Part shown: positions 25,418 to 35,447 of the stretch, in pieces
How the letters are laid out: every line of letters begins with the position of its first letter
Position numbering within the stretch: the stretch's first letter is position 1
Assembly: GCF_030719215.1 (NCBI RefSeq)
Contig: NZ_CP120984.1
Location: 186,001 to 250,000 of the forward strand
DNA from: Streptomyces sp. Alt3
GTDB taxonomy: Bacteria > Actinomycetota > Actinomycetes > Streptomycetales > Streptomycetaceae
Direction of reading: 5' to 3'
DNA length: 64,000 nt
Position numbers and translations under genes: made by a program
Notes under the pieces: generated by a model
The model's input: the letters and a program-made list of their open reading frames with translations, nothing else
Told to the model about the DNA's origin: nothing
The model's database searches: none

Positions 25418-27133
25418 CTAGCCGTCGTACGGCTCGTGAGCGGGCACCTGCCCCTCCCTGCGTCGCTGCCGGTCGCCTGTGAGCGCGACGATCCGGTGGA
25501 CGGGCCCGGCGATGGCCGGGTGGCCGCCCGTGGGGACGAACACCACGTGACCGGTGTCGGGCTCGTAGGAGGTCACCGTGCCGTACAGCCGGTACAGGGC
25601 GGTCTCACCCCGGGGCCCGCACTCGATGTCCAGGCACAGCACCCAGTCCTTGAGCCAGTGAACGGGCTGCTTCTCCAGCACAGCCGCCGCAGGGCCGGGG
25701 TGATCGTCATCGGGGACCCAGCTGTACTTGCCGACGACCAGGTCGTTGTACACCTCGAGCGAATCGTCGGACCCGCTGTAGGCGGACTGCCGCCTTTCCT
25801 GCGCAACGCGTCGCACTGCCCGGGCCGTCGTCACCATGGCCGTGGGTCTGGCCCACGGCCCGTCGCCGGCGGCGTCCGCCGACAGATAGGGGTAGGCGCC
25901 GCGCAGCAGCATCAGCACGTCCCGCTCATCCGGCCCTGCGGTACCCGCGAGAATGCCCGGTCCCAGGACGATCTGCCGCTGCTCGCCGCCGGTGTGGTCA
26001 GCGGCATGCCGGGCTGCGAAGCCGGGGACGGCGAGCACGACAGCGTGGTCGGGCTCGATGCCGTAGCCGGCTCGGCGGCTACCGAACGGGACGGTGGGCC
26101 CGTACTGCTCGTACTGGGCCAGGTAGGCCAGTTCCGCATCCTGCCGCCGGGTCAGCGGCCATCCGGTCACCAGCATCAACTGCCGCCCGTCGCCGCCCTC
26201 CCCCGGGGCCGCTTGGAGCGCTTCCTCCAGTTTGTCGCAGCAGTCCAACACGTACTGCTGCCACCGATGCTCGAACTCCGCATCCGCCCACTGCGCGGGA
26301 GAGGTGAATCGTGCACCCGCCACAAGGGCCGGCTCCGGCAGCGCCGTCACATCACGCACCCGCGCCCCGCCCCAGACGGCTTCCACCGCCCGCATGGCCG
26401 CCGTACGCGCCGCGTCCTGCTGGCCGCCCTGGTCCCGGACACCGCTCCACGCCCGCCGGATGGTCGCCCACGCCTCGAACGGCTCCGCCCACCGGGACTT
26501 GAGCACCGCGGCAGCCAACTGCATACCCTCCCGCTGCACGTTCCCGTCGGCGGCCACCACATCGCACGCCCCACTGACCGACGTCGCGGAGCCCGCCGCG
26601 GGCGCCGCAGCCCGCCATCCGGCCAGCACCGCCTCCGACCGCTCCACCACCGCCGACCACGCCTGCAGCATCTGCCGCGCGCCCGCACCGACCGACGGAT
26701 CACCCGTCCACGCTTCAAGCCTCCCGCGCACGCCCGCATCACGGTGCCGGGCCGCTTCCCACAGCACCCGCGCATAACCCTCCCAGGACCGCGGGCCAGC
26801 CTCCTGCTCCTCCAGCCCGCGCACCCGCCCGTCAGCCGCCACGACCTCCGCCGCAGCCCGCCACAGTGCCTCCTGGCCCGGCTCCACACCCACCACCGCA
26901 CAACAGTGACGGCACACCTGCTCGCAGGCATCCAGCAGCGCGCGCGGGCTGCCCGTCAACCCCTCCGCATGCCGACAATGGCTCCGCCACTGGGACCCGT
27001 CGGCGGGAACATGCCACTTCCCGCCACCCATGCGTCCAAGTACCACGGTGATCTGCCGCAGCGGCCCGACATCCACCCCCGCAGCCGTCAGCTCCCTCTC
27101 CCGCAGCACCGGCAGTTCTCGGTCACGCCACAC
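25418..27133 (-). CDS. Large hypothetical protein
   Basis: About 571 residues from GTG 27133 (VWRDRELPVLREREL); the frame is open to 27439 but the extra sequence is low-complexity. The helical middle has Trp and Ala-rich repeats (ALWRAAAEVVAADGRVRGLE). The C-terminal 250 residues look globular: RRAGYGIEPDHAVVLAVPGF, SWVPDDDHPGPAAAVLEKQP, VLCLDIECGPRGETALYRLY. No motif recognised. The downstream end of the operon-like set 28445-25418. Confidence 0.65.
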   Translation of the reverse strand: MWRDRELPVLRERELTAAGVDVGPLRQITVVLGRMGGGKWHVPADGSQWRSHCRHAEGLTGSPRALLDACEQVCRHCCAVVGVEPGQEALWRAAAEVVAADGRVRGLEEQEAGPRSWEGYARVLWEAARHRDAGVRGRLEAWTGDPSVGAGARQMLQAWSAVVERSEAVLAGWRAAAPAAGSATSVSGACDVVAADGNVQREGMQLAAAVLKSRWAEPFEAWATIRRAWSGVRDQGGQQDAARTAAMRAVEAVWGGARVRDVTALPEPALVAGARFTSPAQWADAEFEHRWQQYVLDCCDKLEEALQAAPGEGGDGRQLMLVTGWPLTRRQDAELAYLAQYEQYGPTVPFGSRRAGYGIEPDHAVVLAVPGFAARHAADHTGGEQRQIVLGPGILAGTAGPDERDVLMLLRGAYPYLSADAAGDGPWARPTAMVTTARAVRRVAQERRQSAYSGSDDSLEVYNDLVVGKYSWVPDDDHPGPAAAVLEKQPVHWLKDWVLCLDIECGPRGETALYRLYGTVTSYEPDTGHVVFVPTGGHPAIAGPVHRIVALTGDRQRRREGQVPAHEPYDG

Positions 27134-27315
27134 GGCAGCCCGCCCCCTTGTCGCCCCTTTGCCTGGGCGCTCACTGTGACACAGGCACCCGACCGGTATG
27201 CCCGGTTGCCGAAGGACGTCAGCCCTTCGGCGAAGAGCATCCTCGTGATGCGGCCTTCTCCCACAGGCGCGCCCTCCACCGCACCCCACAGGCACCCCAC
27301 CGACCCCACCCTTCG

Positions 27316-28227
27316 TCATCTCCCCGGACAGATCCGAGCCACGTAGGCGGTCAGCTCGGCGTGCAGGTCCCGGCCCGCCCCGGCCACGGACTGACGCTGC
27401 AGGGCCGCGAGCTCGTCCGCACTGAGGCCATCCACCCACGCCACCCTCCGCCGGTGCTCCGCCTCTTCCTCCTCACGCAACTGCTGGTCGTACGGGTCGA
27501 GCTCTACCTCCTTCTCCTCGGGGATGCCTCTGAACCGGCGCCGCTTCTCCTCCTGCTCACGGCGATCCTCACGTTCCTCCTCGGCCCGATCGACGACGTC
27601 GCACGGATAGACCGCGGGCGGCCGGGGCCCGGCAGTGATCCTCCGGTGCGCGGCGAGCAGCGCGTCGGTGGCCGCCGGGCTGGCACCCAAGGCCGCAGCG
27701 AGCGCGGCGAGCTGTTCGACCGTGGGGTGCTGCCCGTTGAGAAGGTTGCTGATCGTGCTCTTCGACAGCCGCCCGGCCGCTCCGCAGGAAGCGGCCAGCG
27801 CACGTACCGGGGGCTCTCCGGCCTCTAGGCGAAGTCGGTTGAGGGCCCTCGTCAGACCGGGCCAGGTTCTGACACGCCCCGGGACGTAGACAGGCGCGGG
27901 CCAGGTCCTGGCCGGAACCGGAGCAGCCCGCTGCGCCGCCTCGCGAAGCCTCAGACCGGTCTCCTCCAGTGCCTCGCGGGCATGGTTGTCGGTTGCCTTT
28001 CTGCTGCCCCAGGCGTAAGCCCTGACCGTCTGCACTCCGGGCAGACCCTCCTGCAGAGCCCGGCGCAGCGTCCGCTCGGCCACGGGTCGGCCGAACTGCC
28101 TAGCCCGGAAGGCGAGACGGGGAAAGGTCAACTCCCCCTTGACCTCGCGCATCCACGCGCGCAATGCGTCCAGCTCGGCCCACGTGCCCGGACGGGCCGA
28201 GCGGCTCACCGGCTGCCGCCGGAACAT
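27316..28227 (-). CDS. XRE-type helix-turn-helix regulator with acidic/basic coiled tail
   Basis: 303 residues. The N-terminal part has ELTFPRLAFRARQFGRPVAERTLRRAL (a Streptomyces N-terminal DNA-binding-like segment). Residues about 135-185 are an XRE HTH: VRALAASCGAAGRLSKSTISNLLNGQHPTVEQLAALAAALG. Then a charged coiled segment (AEEEREDRREQEEKRRR). ATG 28227 overlaps the stop region of the upstream membrane gene by 22 bases. Probably regulates neighbouring accessory genes (inference). Confidence 0.75.
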   Translation of the reverse strand: MFRRQPVSRSARPGTWAELDALRAWMREVKGELTFPRLAFRARQFGRPVAERTLRRALQEGLPGVQTVRAYAWGSRKATDNHAREALEETGLRLREAAQRAAPVPARTWPAPVYVPGRVRTWPGLTRALNRLRLEAGEPPVRALAASCGAAGRLSKSTISNLLNGQHPTVEQLAALAAALGASPAATDALLAAHRRITAGPRPPAVYPCDVVDRAEEEREDRREQEEKRRRFRGIPEEKEVELDPYDQQLREEEEAEHRRRVAWVDGLSADELAALQRQSVAGAGRDLHAELTAYVARICPGR

Positions 28228-28445
28228 GAACCGAGCAGACAGCCGAGCCGGCCGGGCACCAGCAGCGCCCCGGCCGCAGCGGCGAGCGCGAACAGGACGG
28301 CGGGCACAGGCCGCTGAAGCACGGCGAGCACTGTCACGGCGGCCACCACCGAAACAACGACCAGCGCCTCACCCGCGCCGACACGCCCGCACACCCTCTC
28401 GGTGACCGGGGGCGGCCCGGACGGCGGGGGACAGGAACAAGACAT
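28206..28445 (-). CDS. Small membrane protein (2 TM)
   Basis: 79 residues. Hydrophobic segments at about residues 27-45 (ALVVVSVVAAVTVLAVLQ) and 49-67 (PAVLFALAAAAGALLVPG). ATG 28445 with GAGGTG upstream. Overlaps the HTH gene start, so likely co-translated. Function unknown. Confidence 0.55.
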   Translation of the reverse strand: MSCSCPPPSGPPPVTERVCGRVGAGEALVVVSVVAAVTVLAVLQRPVPAVLFALAAAAGALLVPGRLGCLLGSCSGGSR

Positions 28446-28718
28446 GCAGGCACCTCGAAATCGTCAGGGGGCATGCGCAGTGCGGAGCGAGAACCACTCC
28501 GGCGCGTTGCCACCGATCGTCCCAGCGCCGCCGGATGCCGCGCGACCTGCTCACCAAGGCCCCTCGCAGGCGTACCTTTCCGCCCGGTCGCCGAGCGCAG
28601 GTCAGCCGCAGAGAGGTCACTTTCATGTCCACACCCCCCTCTCGCCGCCGCCTGACCCCACAGACCAAGAGACTCACCCACGCCCGCGACCAAGGCCCTG
28701 TGCGACTACGCTGCCCCC

Positions 28719-29264
28719 ATGTCCGTCATACCGGCCCTCTTCCGCGAAGCCGAGACCGACGACCCGGCCATCGCCCAGTGGTGCTCCACCATCCTGGCCG
28801 GCGACACCGCCCGCCTCCTGCTCCTGGGACCCCACTGGTCCGGCAAAACACACACCGCCTACGCCGCGCTGCGCCGACTGACGACCGCCGGATACCGCGA
28901 GGCGGACATCACCGTCCACCAAGCCCTCGATCTCAAGAGCACCTACGAACCCGGCACGATCGAGAACACCACCGCGGTGACAGTCATCGACGACGTCACG
29001 CTCTCCGTCGACCTGGTACGTGAGGCGACACGACCACTGCAATCCGACCCAGCAGATGTCCAGGCGACGATGGCACTGGAGGCCGGTGCCCTGGCGGACG
29101 CCATCGCCCGCCTGAGCCTGCTGCCGCACCGATCCTGGCTTTTGATCGCCTCAAGCACCGAGCGGCTCAGCGAAGCAGTCGGCCAGGAGACCACCGACCG
29201 TCTCCTCGCCGTAGCCGATCTCGCCGAACTGCAGCAACGCCCCCGGCCGACCCAGAACTGGTAG
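28719..29264 (+). CDS. Small P-loop ATPase, DnaC/IstB-like
   Basis: 181 residues. Walker A GPHWSGKT near residue 37, Walker B AVTVIDDVTLS near 88, and a late WLLIASSTERLSEAVGQETTDRLL (sensor-like). Size and layout fit a compact AAA+ ATP-binding protein of the IstB/DnaC type. It lies divergently to the HTH operon, and the large protein at 30292 follows on the same strand after an inserted minus gene. No strong ribosome site before ATG 28719. Confidence 0.65.
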   Translation: MSVIPALFREAETDDPAIAQWCSTILAGDTARLLLLGPHWSGKTHTAYAALRRLTTAGYREADITVHQALDLKSTYEPGTIENTTAVTVIDDVTLSVDLVREATRPLQSDPADVQATMALEAGALADAIARLSLLPHRSWLLIASSTERLSEAVGQETTDRLLAVADLAELQQRPRPTQNW

Positions 29265-29289
29265 CCGTCGAGCGGGGCCCACATCGGCC

Positions 29290-30062
29290 TCACCGTCTCG
29301 GTGACGGCTCGACGCTTCCCCGTTCACGCTCATTCGGACCCGGCCCATCACCCACCACACCCCGAGCAACCCGCCGAACGTACGGCCCCTGCGGGTAATC
29401 AGGATCGGTCGGCGGCAGGAAGCCCTGGAGCGCCTCGTGCCGCGCCCTCAGAGGATCGTCGGGCAGCGCAGGGAGCGGCTCGCCATACGGAAGACCCTCG
29501 CGGTCGGTGTGGACCACAGCGCGGTACTGCCGGCCCTCACCCTGCGCCATCGTGAAGCCGACGAGCTCGTGGCCGTCGAGCACACGGAACTGGCTGCCGT
29601 CGTAGTCGATCACTCCGCCACGGTGCACGGTCAGACCGAGCGCAGGCCACTGTGCCGCCTCCGGCCCGAGCAGCTCGGCCAGCTCCTCCGGGGCGACAGG
29701 CCCGCGTCCGCCACGCGGCGCGTCACGTACCACAGTCGTCGTTCTGCGCCGCCCCGACACCGCCGGTGTCCCCGTTGCCTCCGGAAGCGGGCGCACAAGC
29801 GTCTCGCCGACGACCGTAACGCCCTCCCCGCTGAAAGACGGCAGCTCCGTCCAGCGCCATACGAGGCCTGGGGTCGGGTCTGCCGGCACGAAGCCGAGCG
29901 CGGCGAGTGCCCGGATGCGAGCGGCCACCGTGGGAGCGGTCGGCCCGCAGGGAAGTCGTGCTGCACGCCGCCAGCTCCTTTGATGAGCGTGGTGTCGACC
30001 CACAGCCGCCACACGCCCCCGGCGCTCTCCTGCGGGCTCAGGAATGCGGTCACATCCGTCAT
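29290..30062 (-). pseudogene. Hypothetical protein with a frame change
   Basis: From ATG 30062 one frame gives MTDVTAFLSPQESAGGVWRL followed by WVDTTLIKGAGGVQHD. Continuity is then in a second frame: TVAARIRALAALGFVPADPT, WRWTELPSFSGEGVTVVGET, ending at 29290. The switch falls at about 29930-29965. Each half looks coding, so this is a one-base lesion (or assembly error) in a formerly intact gene of about 255 residues. No slippery heptamer seen, so programmed shifting is unlikely. Confidence 0.55.
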
Positions 30063-30291
30063 GAGCTGTCCGATCCTTCAGGCCGCCGCATCACATGCGC
30101 CAGGCTATGGCGTCCATACCGACAGCGGCAGAGTACGGGCAGACAGAGGGGCAACGCGTAGGAATCGAAGGTGCACCGTGCATCATCATCAGCTCCGACG
30201 CCTCAAGAGCTGCCACGCCCACAGGCGGGCTGCCGTTTGTCCGGTTCGCCTCCGGGCGCCGGGTCGTTCGTTCTACGGTGCACCGGTGAAC

Positions 30292-33200
30292 ATGGAGATG
30301 CCCCCGGGCGGCGGCGTACGGCCCGGACTGGACCTGCCGGTGGTGGATGAGGTCCTGGCCGCCGCGCTCCGGGCGCAGGGCGAGGGCGGTGTCCGAGCGC
30401 TGGGGCTGCTGCGGGACGCGCACCGGATCCTGTCGGGGGCCGACAGGCTGGAGCGGCCGGGGGAGATCGTGGAGGCGTGCGTGCGCAGCGCGGCCGAGGC
30501 GCTGCTGAAACTGCCTGGTGCCCCGAAGAACCCGCCCGGCCTGAAGTCGGCGGCGAAAGACCTGCTGGCGGCGGTGGATGCCTTCGGCCCGCCACCCGCC
30601 GGGCGTACGGGTCCCCCTGGGCACCAAGCCCCGGCTGGAAGCCGAGCCTGGGAGCTGGTCGCGGAGGCGGCCGAGGTGCTGCGCAGCGAGATCCAGAGCC
30701 CCGGCGGCCAGAAGCGCCGTCAGGCGCGGGGAATTGCCGAGCGGCTGATGGGTCTGCGGCTCGGTGCCGCGCAGGACAAGGCACTGGACACGTGGGGGGC
30801 CCTGTACTCGAAAGCATCGGGCACCCTGCACGGCGCCGGTGCCGAGAAGGACCGACCCACCTACCTGTACACCGAACTCCTGCACGCAGCACGCGAGTTG
30901 CTTGTGCCGCTGCCCGGCCGCGCCGATCGGGTCCTGGAGCTCACTGCCCTCACCGACCCCGGCCCGGACGACGCGGCGGAGCTGGCCCGGTGGACAGACC
31001 CGCGGGCGGAGGCGTTCTTCTTCCGCTCCGGCCCGTCCCCGGCCTGGCTGGGCGTGCTGGACGAGCACGCCGGGCACCTGCTGCTCGCCGACGAGGAGAA
31101 CGGCACCTGGCCGGCCGCCCCGTTCCTCGAGCACCTGAACACCACCGCCCCGGACACCGCCCGACCCTGGCTGGCCGCCCACGCCGAACAGCTCGCCGCC
31201 GAAGGCCCGGGCGCACTGGACGCGCTGCTGCGCCTGGCCCTGGCCGACGCCCTCACCCCGGCCGGTATCCGCTCGCTGCTCCCGCACATCACCGCCCCGG
31301 TACTGCCCGGGGCGCCGTCGGGGCAGGGCGGGTTCGCGCGCCGGCTCGCGGCCCGCTGGGCGCGCACCCTCCCGGTGGCGGCCCGCGACGGGGACTGGGT
31401 GGTGGTGGCCGAAATGCTGCTGACGGATGCTGTGGACGCCGAGCACACCGGCCACCTGGCCCTGCAGGCGGTGCTGGAGCGCGCGCACGCCGCCCAGGAA
31501 GCCACGGAGGCCGGCCCCGCGTCGGTGCCCGGTGCCGAGCGCGCCGCGGCCCTGGCCGATCTGGAGATGGAGGAGGCGATCGCCCGGCAGAACGCCGACC
31601 GCCTGCCCGCCCGCGACGTCGCGGGCCTGCTGCACCAGTTGGTGACGACTGTCCACCCCACCCCTGGTGGGGAGGGCAGCGCGTTCCGGTGGGCGCGCGC
31701 CGTACGCGGCGCGGTGGCGGGGCTGCTGCGCCGCGACGTCGAGGCGACCTCATCCGCAGCCCGGGAGCTGGTCTTCGACGTCGACCTCGACGAGGTCCGC
31801 CTCGGCGACTCTGCGGCCTTCATTGGCCCGCGCTTGGCTCGCACCATTCTCGACCTCGCCGCAGCGGACGCCGCGGCAGGCCTCCCGCTCGCCGAGCGGC
31901 TGCGGGCATGGCCACGGATCGAACAGGCCGACGCGCACCTGCACGCCCGCCTCCTTGCCGCACACCTGGCCGCCCACCCGCCCCACACCCCGGACCCGTA
32001 CACCGCTTCGGACCCGGGCACCCCCGCCCTTGCCCTCGCCGAAACGGCGGGAGGGGAAACGGGGAAGTGGTGGGATCTGGCGCTGGAGACCACGGAGCGG
32101 CTGCTGACCGGCCGCCCCACTCCGGAGGGCGCCCGACTGGCCGACCTGGTCCTCACCACCTGCCCGCCCGAGCGCGCCGAAAGCCTTCAGCGGCGGGCCC
32201 GGGCGGCGCTCGGCCCCACACCCGCAGCCGCCGAGGTGGAGCAAGCCCTGCCCGCCGGAACCACCCAGATCGACGGAACGGTGGAGCCGCTCGCGTCCTG
32301 GCTGCGGGTGTGGGACTGGTCCCCGGTGCTCACCGCACCGTTGCTGGACGGGTTCGGCCCGCTGCTCGCCGCGGTGCGCCGCCTGCGCCCGGCCGGGCCC
32401 CCAGACCCGCGCGCCGCCGATCACCTGGTGCCGCTGCGCCGCACCGTCACCCTCGTCGAGGAGGACTTGCTGGAGCGGGCCGCCGCAGACGGCCCGCTCG
32501 AAGCCGCCGCCGCACTGGCCGCCGCCGAGGACGCCGGAGCCGACGGGTACGCAATCGTGCTGCACCGCCTCGTCGAGGCCGATCCGGCCGCCTGGAGTGC
32601 CGACGTCCCCGCCGTGCTCACCGCCCTGGACCGGGCGGAGCTCGGCGCGTTCTACCTCGCCGCCACCGCGAACCCCGCCCACCGCCCCGGCGCCCTTCCG
32701 GCCGGGCCGGCCCCGGCAGCACGGGCCGCCCTCGACCTGCGCCGCACCCTGCCCGCCCCCGTCCCCAGCCAACCGAACCCCACCGTCCTCCTGTTCGCCG
32801 ACCAGGCGCTGTTCGACCTGCTGACCCTGGTGTGGCGCACCGGCACCGACCTCGCCGAGGACCTCACCCCCGCCCTGGAACATCTGCACGCCCTTGCCAC
32901 CCCGCTCACCATTCCCGCCGTTCCGCCACCCGCGCCCGGCCCAGGCCCGGACAGCATCGTGCTCGCCGACGCTGCCGGTCCGGACGACGAGAGCGCGGTG
33001 CCCGAGCCGACCGGAGACCTGCCCGGCTCGGACCCGGCGGTGCGCGCGCTGGGCTGCCTGCTGGAGTACGCCGCCGCCCAAGTCCGTACCGGCGCCGCAG
33101 TTCCCAACGACGTCCTCGACCTGGTGGTCCGAGCCCTGACCGCGCGCGGCGGCGAGGAGGCGCTCACCACCGCCATCGGGGTGGCCCTGCCGTTCCTGCA

Positions 33201-33990
33201 CCGCCATGCAGCCGAGTTCACCGATGCCCATCCCAGCCTGTACGTCCTCACGCCGGGCCGGCCCACCCCGGCTGCCGCGTGGCTGCGCTGGGGCGGATAC
33301 GACCCGCTGCTGCTCACCGCCCTGGGCCCCAGCCCACTCCTTGACGCTGTACGCGCGAACCTGCCCGGCGCCGACCGGCACCTCGCCCACGCCCTGCTTA
33401 TCCGCACCGGCGACGCCGACGACGTTCTGGGCGACCCACGGGCCGCCTGGACGGAGCTGGCCGCCGCACCTGACGGCTCGCCTGCGGCATCCCGGCTCCT
33501 GGCCGCGCTCGCCGCACGCACTCCGCACCGGACCGGGTCCGGCGACACTCCGCCGGACCCGGCCGCCCACCGCGCCCTGGCAGCGGCAGCACGGTGGTGG
33601 ACCGCGGCGCTGGACGCCGACCTGCCGCCCGGGGCGCTCGCCGCCGCCGGCGACTTCGCCGACACCGCCCTCGACGACACGGTGTGGCTGCCGCTGGCCC
33701 GCCGCAGCGCCGCCCATACCCCGGCCCAGACCCGCGCCGGTGACATCGCAGAACGGGCCGCCGCCCACCCGCGCGATAACGACGCCCTGCTCCTGGCCGC
33801 GCACCTGCTCACCCGATCCGCCCTCGCCCCCTGGCACGACATCGAGGTCCGCGCGCACGCCCGCACCCTGCTCTTGGCCGCCGATACCCAACCCGCCCCC
33901 GAACACCCGGCAGCCACCGAGCAGCTACGCCGAGCGCTGGTGGAGGCCGGAGAGGTGGACCTTGCCCGGACGACGTCGACAACCAGCTGA
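30292..33990 (+). CDS. Very large helical-repeat protein, function unknown
   Basis: 1232 residues from ATG 30292 (GTG 30286 also possible); the open frame extends further upstream only over an opposite-strand gene. The N-terminal about 200 residues are helical with WGALYSKASGTLHG, a motif like those in HEPN/HEPN-like domains but without the RxxxxH arginine. After that comes AFFFRSGPSPAWLGVLDEHAGHL then TWPAAPFLEHLNTTAPDTARP, a pattern I associate with helical-solenoid proteins of large bacterial defence and conflict systems. The remaining about 900 residues are Ala/Leu-rich helical repeats. No ATPase or nuclease motif. Cytoplasmic. Confidence 0.65.
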   Translation: MEMPPGGGVRPGLDLPVVDEVLAAALRAQGEGGVRALGLLRDAHRILSGADRLERPGEIVEACVRSAAEALLKLPGAPKNPPGLKSAAKDLLAAVDAFGPPPAGRTGPPGHQAPAGSRAWELVAEAAEVLRSEIQSPGGQKRRQARGIAERLMGLRLGAAQDKALDTWGALYSKASGTLHGAGAEKDRPTYLYTELLHAARELLVPLPGRADRVLELTALTDPGPDDAAELARWTDPRAEAFFFRSGPSPAWLGVLDEHAGHLLLADEENGTWPAAPFLEHLNTTAPDTARPWLAAHAEQLAAEGPGALDALLRLALADALTPAGIRSLLPHITAPVLPGAPSGQGGFARRLAARWARTLPVAARDGDWVVVAEMLLTDAVDAEHTGHLALQAVLERAHAAQEATEAGPASVPGAERAAALADLEMEEAIARQNADRLPARDVAGLLHQLVTTVHPTPGGEGSAFRWARAVRGAVAGLLRRDVEATSSAARELVFDVDLDEVRLGDSAAFIGPRLARTILDLAAADAAAGLPLAERLRAWPRIEQADAHLHARLLAAHLAAHPPHTPDPYTASDPGTPALALAETAGGETGKWWDLALETTERLLTGRPTPEGARLADLVLTTCPPERAESLQRRARAALGPTPAAAEVEQALPAGTTQIDGTVEPLASWLRVWDWSPVLTAPLLDGFGPLLAAVRRLRPAGPPDPRAADHLVPLRRTVTLVEEDLLERAAADGPLEAAAALAAAEDAGADGYAIVLHRLVEADPAAWSADVPAVLTALDRAELGAFYLAATANPAHRPGALPAGPAPAARAALDLRRTLPAPVPSQPNPTVLLFADQALFDLLTLVWRTGTDLAEDLTPALEHLHALATPLTIPAVPPPAPGPGPDSIVLADAAGPDDESAVPEPTGDLPGSDPAVRALGCLLEYAAAQVRTGAAVPNDVLDLVVRALTARGGEEALTTAIGVALPFLHRHAAEFTDAHPSLYVLTPGRPTPAAAWLRWGGYDPLLLTALGPSPLLDAVRANLPGADRHLAHALLIRTGDADDVLGDPRAAWTELAAAPDGSPAASRLLAALAARTPHRTGSGDTPPDPAAHRALAAAARWWTAALDADLPPGALAAAGDFADTALDDTVWLPLARRSAAHTPAQTRAGDIAERAAAHPRDNDALLLAAHLLTRSALAPWHDIEVRAHARTLLLAADTQPAPEHPAATEQLRRALVEAGEVDLARTTSTTS

Positions 33991-34008
33991 GCTTGTCGTT
34001 TAACCCCA

Positions 34009-34257
34009 TCAGGGGGTGACGTAGTCGCCCCAGCCGAAAGTGGCGACGTAAGCGCGTCGAACGGCTTCTCCGCCCCGTCCACCCCTGATGCGGATGATGG
34101 TCGGCGCAATGACGAACCAGGCGGCAAAGCACCCCGCGATGATCAAAGTCCAGCGAGGGCCCGAGAAACTGGCAATGACGGCCAGGGCAATGATCGTGAC
34201 GACCAGTCCGATATGGCCGCCGCCGATGGCCGTGCTGGATCTGCTGCCACCTGTCAT
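34009..34257 (-). CDS. Small membrane protein (2 TM)
   Basis: 82 residues from ATG 34257, with GGGAGA upstream. Two hydrophobic segments at about residues 14-31 (HIGLVVTIIALAVIASF) and 35-52 (WTLIIAGCFAAWFVIAPT), then a basic C terminus. Compositionally lower GC than neighbours. Unknown role. Confidence 0.6.
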   Translation of the reverse strand: MTGGSRSSTAIGGGHIGLVVTIIALAVIASFSGPRWTLIIAGCFAAWFVIAPTIIRIRGGRGGEAVRRAYVATFGWGDYVTP

Positions 34258-34291
34258 CAGGGTCTCCCGCCAAAGATCACGCTGTCCCGTG

Positions 34292-34810
34292 TCAGAGCAG
34301 ACTACGGAGCACTGCCAGCGTGTCAGTGCCGCTCCCACGACGGGGTTTGGTGCTGGCCTTGTGGTGTGTAGGGCGGCTGTATGTCTGGCCGGTCGCGAGG
34401 ACCCGGCCCACATCGTGACGGGTGGCAGGGCGGTGGTTCTTCGAGCCTAAGGGGCGGCCAGGGCCGGGGCGGGAGGGTTTCGGTGCACCGGCTGGAGAGC
34501 CGGTCTTCGCGCGCAGGTTTCTGAACCCTCTGCGGACGCGGGCGGGCGTGAGTCTGTTCGGCGAGGCCGACTTCTCCCAGGGCCGTCGGAGGTCGGTGGC
34601 CAGCGGGCGGGAAAGCCGAAGCTGGGCGTAGGCCGCGACCACCAACCACGTCCATCGGTCGGCCGCTTCCAAGCTGCGGAGCCGGGGTTTGGTCCACCCG
34701 AGTGTCTGATTGAGCAGGCGAAACGTGTGCTCAAGATCGAAGCGGCGGAGGAAGGACTGCCAGCAGCGATCCACATCGTCGGTCGTGGCGGCTCTGGATC
34801 CGTGGTGCAT
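34292..34810 (-). pseudogene. 5'-truncated IS transposase C terminus
   Basis: Residues VDRCWQSFLRRFDLEHTFRL, then LGWTKPRLRSLEAADRWTWL, RRPWEKSASPNRLTPARVRR and the PSRPGPGRPLGSKN tail match the C-terminal part of a common actinobacterial transposase group (DDE type with 'FDLEHTFR'). About the first 250 residues are missing; homology ends at about 34800. No terminal inverted repeats could be identified. Confidence 0.75.
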
Positions 34811-34874
34811 TCAGTTGTCGACGGCCCGCCCATCGGGCGAACCCGGGCCGAGCCGTCGCTCCTCGGGGCCGTCC

Positions 34875-35321
34875 CTACTGCATCGTCGCGTAGTCGTTCG
34901 GGGCCTTGCGGAGGATCTCGATCATCTGGGGCTCGGTCAGCTTCCGGAATGCCACCGTTGACGAGTTCGCTATCTTCCGGAAGAGGATGTCGGAAGGGAT
35001 CGGCGGAAGGTCGGCGAACAGGGGGTGACGTTCTGGCCCGGCGCCCTCGCTGAACTCGCGGTGCAGCAACCACACCGTCTCGGCGAACAGTGGGTACGCG
35101 GTCTCGTGCTTGCTCCACAGGCACCGCAGCGCGTCGCCGCCAAAGTCCCGGTTGATGAAGCCCCAGACGTACGACATCTCGGCCGTCTTGTCCGGGTACT
35201 TGTCATCGTTCAGGTAACGGACCCACTCGTTCAGGATGTCCCAGCGCAGTGCGCTGACGATCACGCTCGCCGGTGCTTCGCCCAGTCGTAAGTCGGCGAC
35301 GGGCTCATCATCGAAAGTCAT
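34875..35321 (-). CDS. Hypothetical protein
   Basis: 148 residues from ATG 35321; the frame is open to 35513 without better evidence. Contains WDILNEWVRYLNDDKYPDKTAEMSYVWGFINRDFGGDA and a C-terminal ILFRKIANSSTVAFRKLTEP. Acidic and soluble. No family recognised. Lies between a transposase fragment and a toxin-antitoxin pair. Confidence 0.55.
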   Translation of the reverse strand: MTFDDEPVADLRLGEAPASVIVSALRWDILNEWVRYLNDDKYPDKTAEMSYVWGFINRDFGGDALRCLWSKHETAYPLFAETVWLLHREFSEGAGPERHPLFADLPPIPSDILFRKIANSSTVAFRKLTEPQMIEILRKAPNDYATMQ

Positions 35322-35447
35322 CCGCTGACCGTAGCGAGAGAGACCACTGCCGCGCCACGACGCCCACGCGTCAGCACGAACGAGCGCCTCCGCGACGCTC
35401 CCCTTGGCGCTACTCTGGCACTCTAAGCACGACTGCAGGAGGGGCAC

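Noticed and set aside
25436..27346. Long plus-strand open frame (636 codons)
   Set aside because: Antisense of the gene at 25418-27133; composition is rich in Pro/Arg/His as expected for an opposite-strand shadow in high-GC DNA, with no domain.
30477..33344. Long plus-strand frame (955 codons) and minus-strand frames at 30861-32159, 31750-33906, 32652-34127
   Set aside because: All overlap the 30292-33990 gene in other frames; Arg/Gly/Ser-rich shadows without motifs.
34447..35124. Minus-strand frame with mixed segments
   Set aside because: Its parts are out-of-frame copies of the transposase fragment and the 34875-35321 gene.
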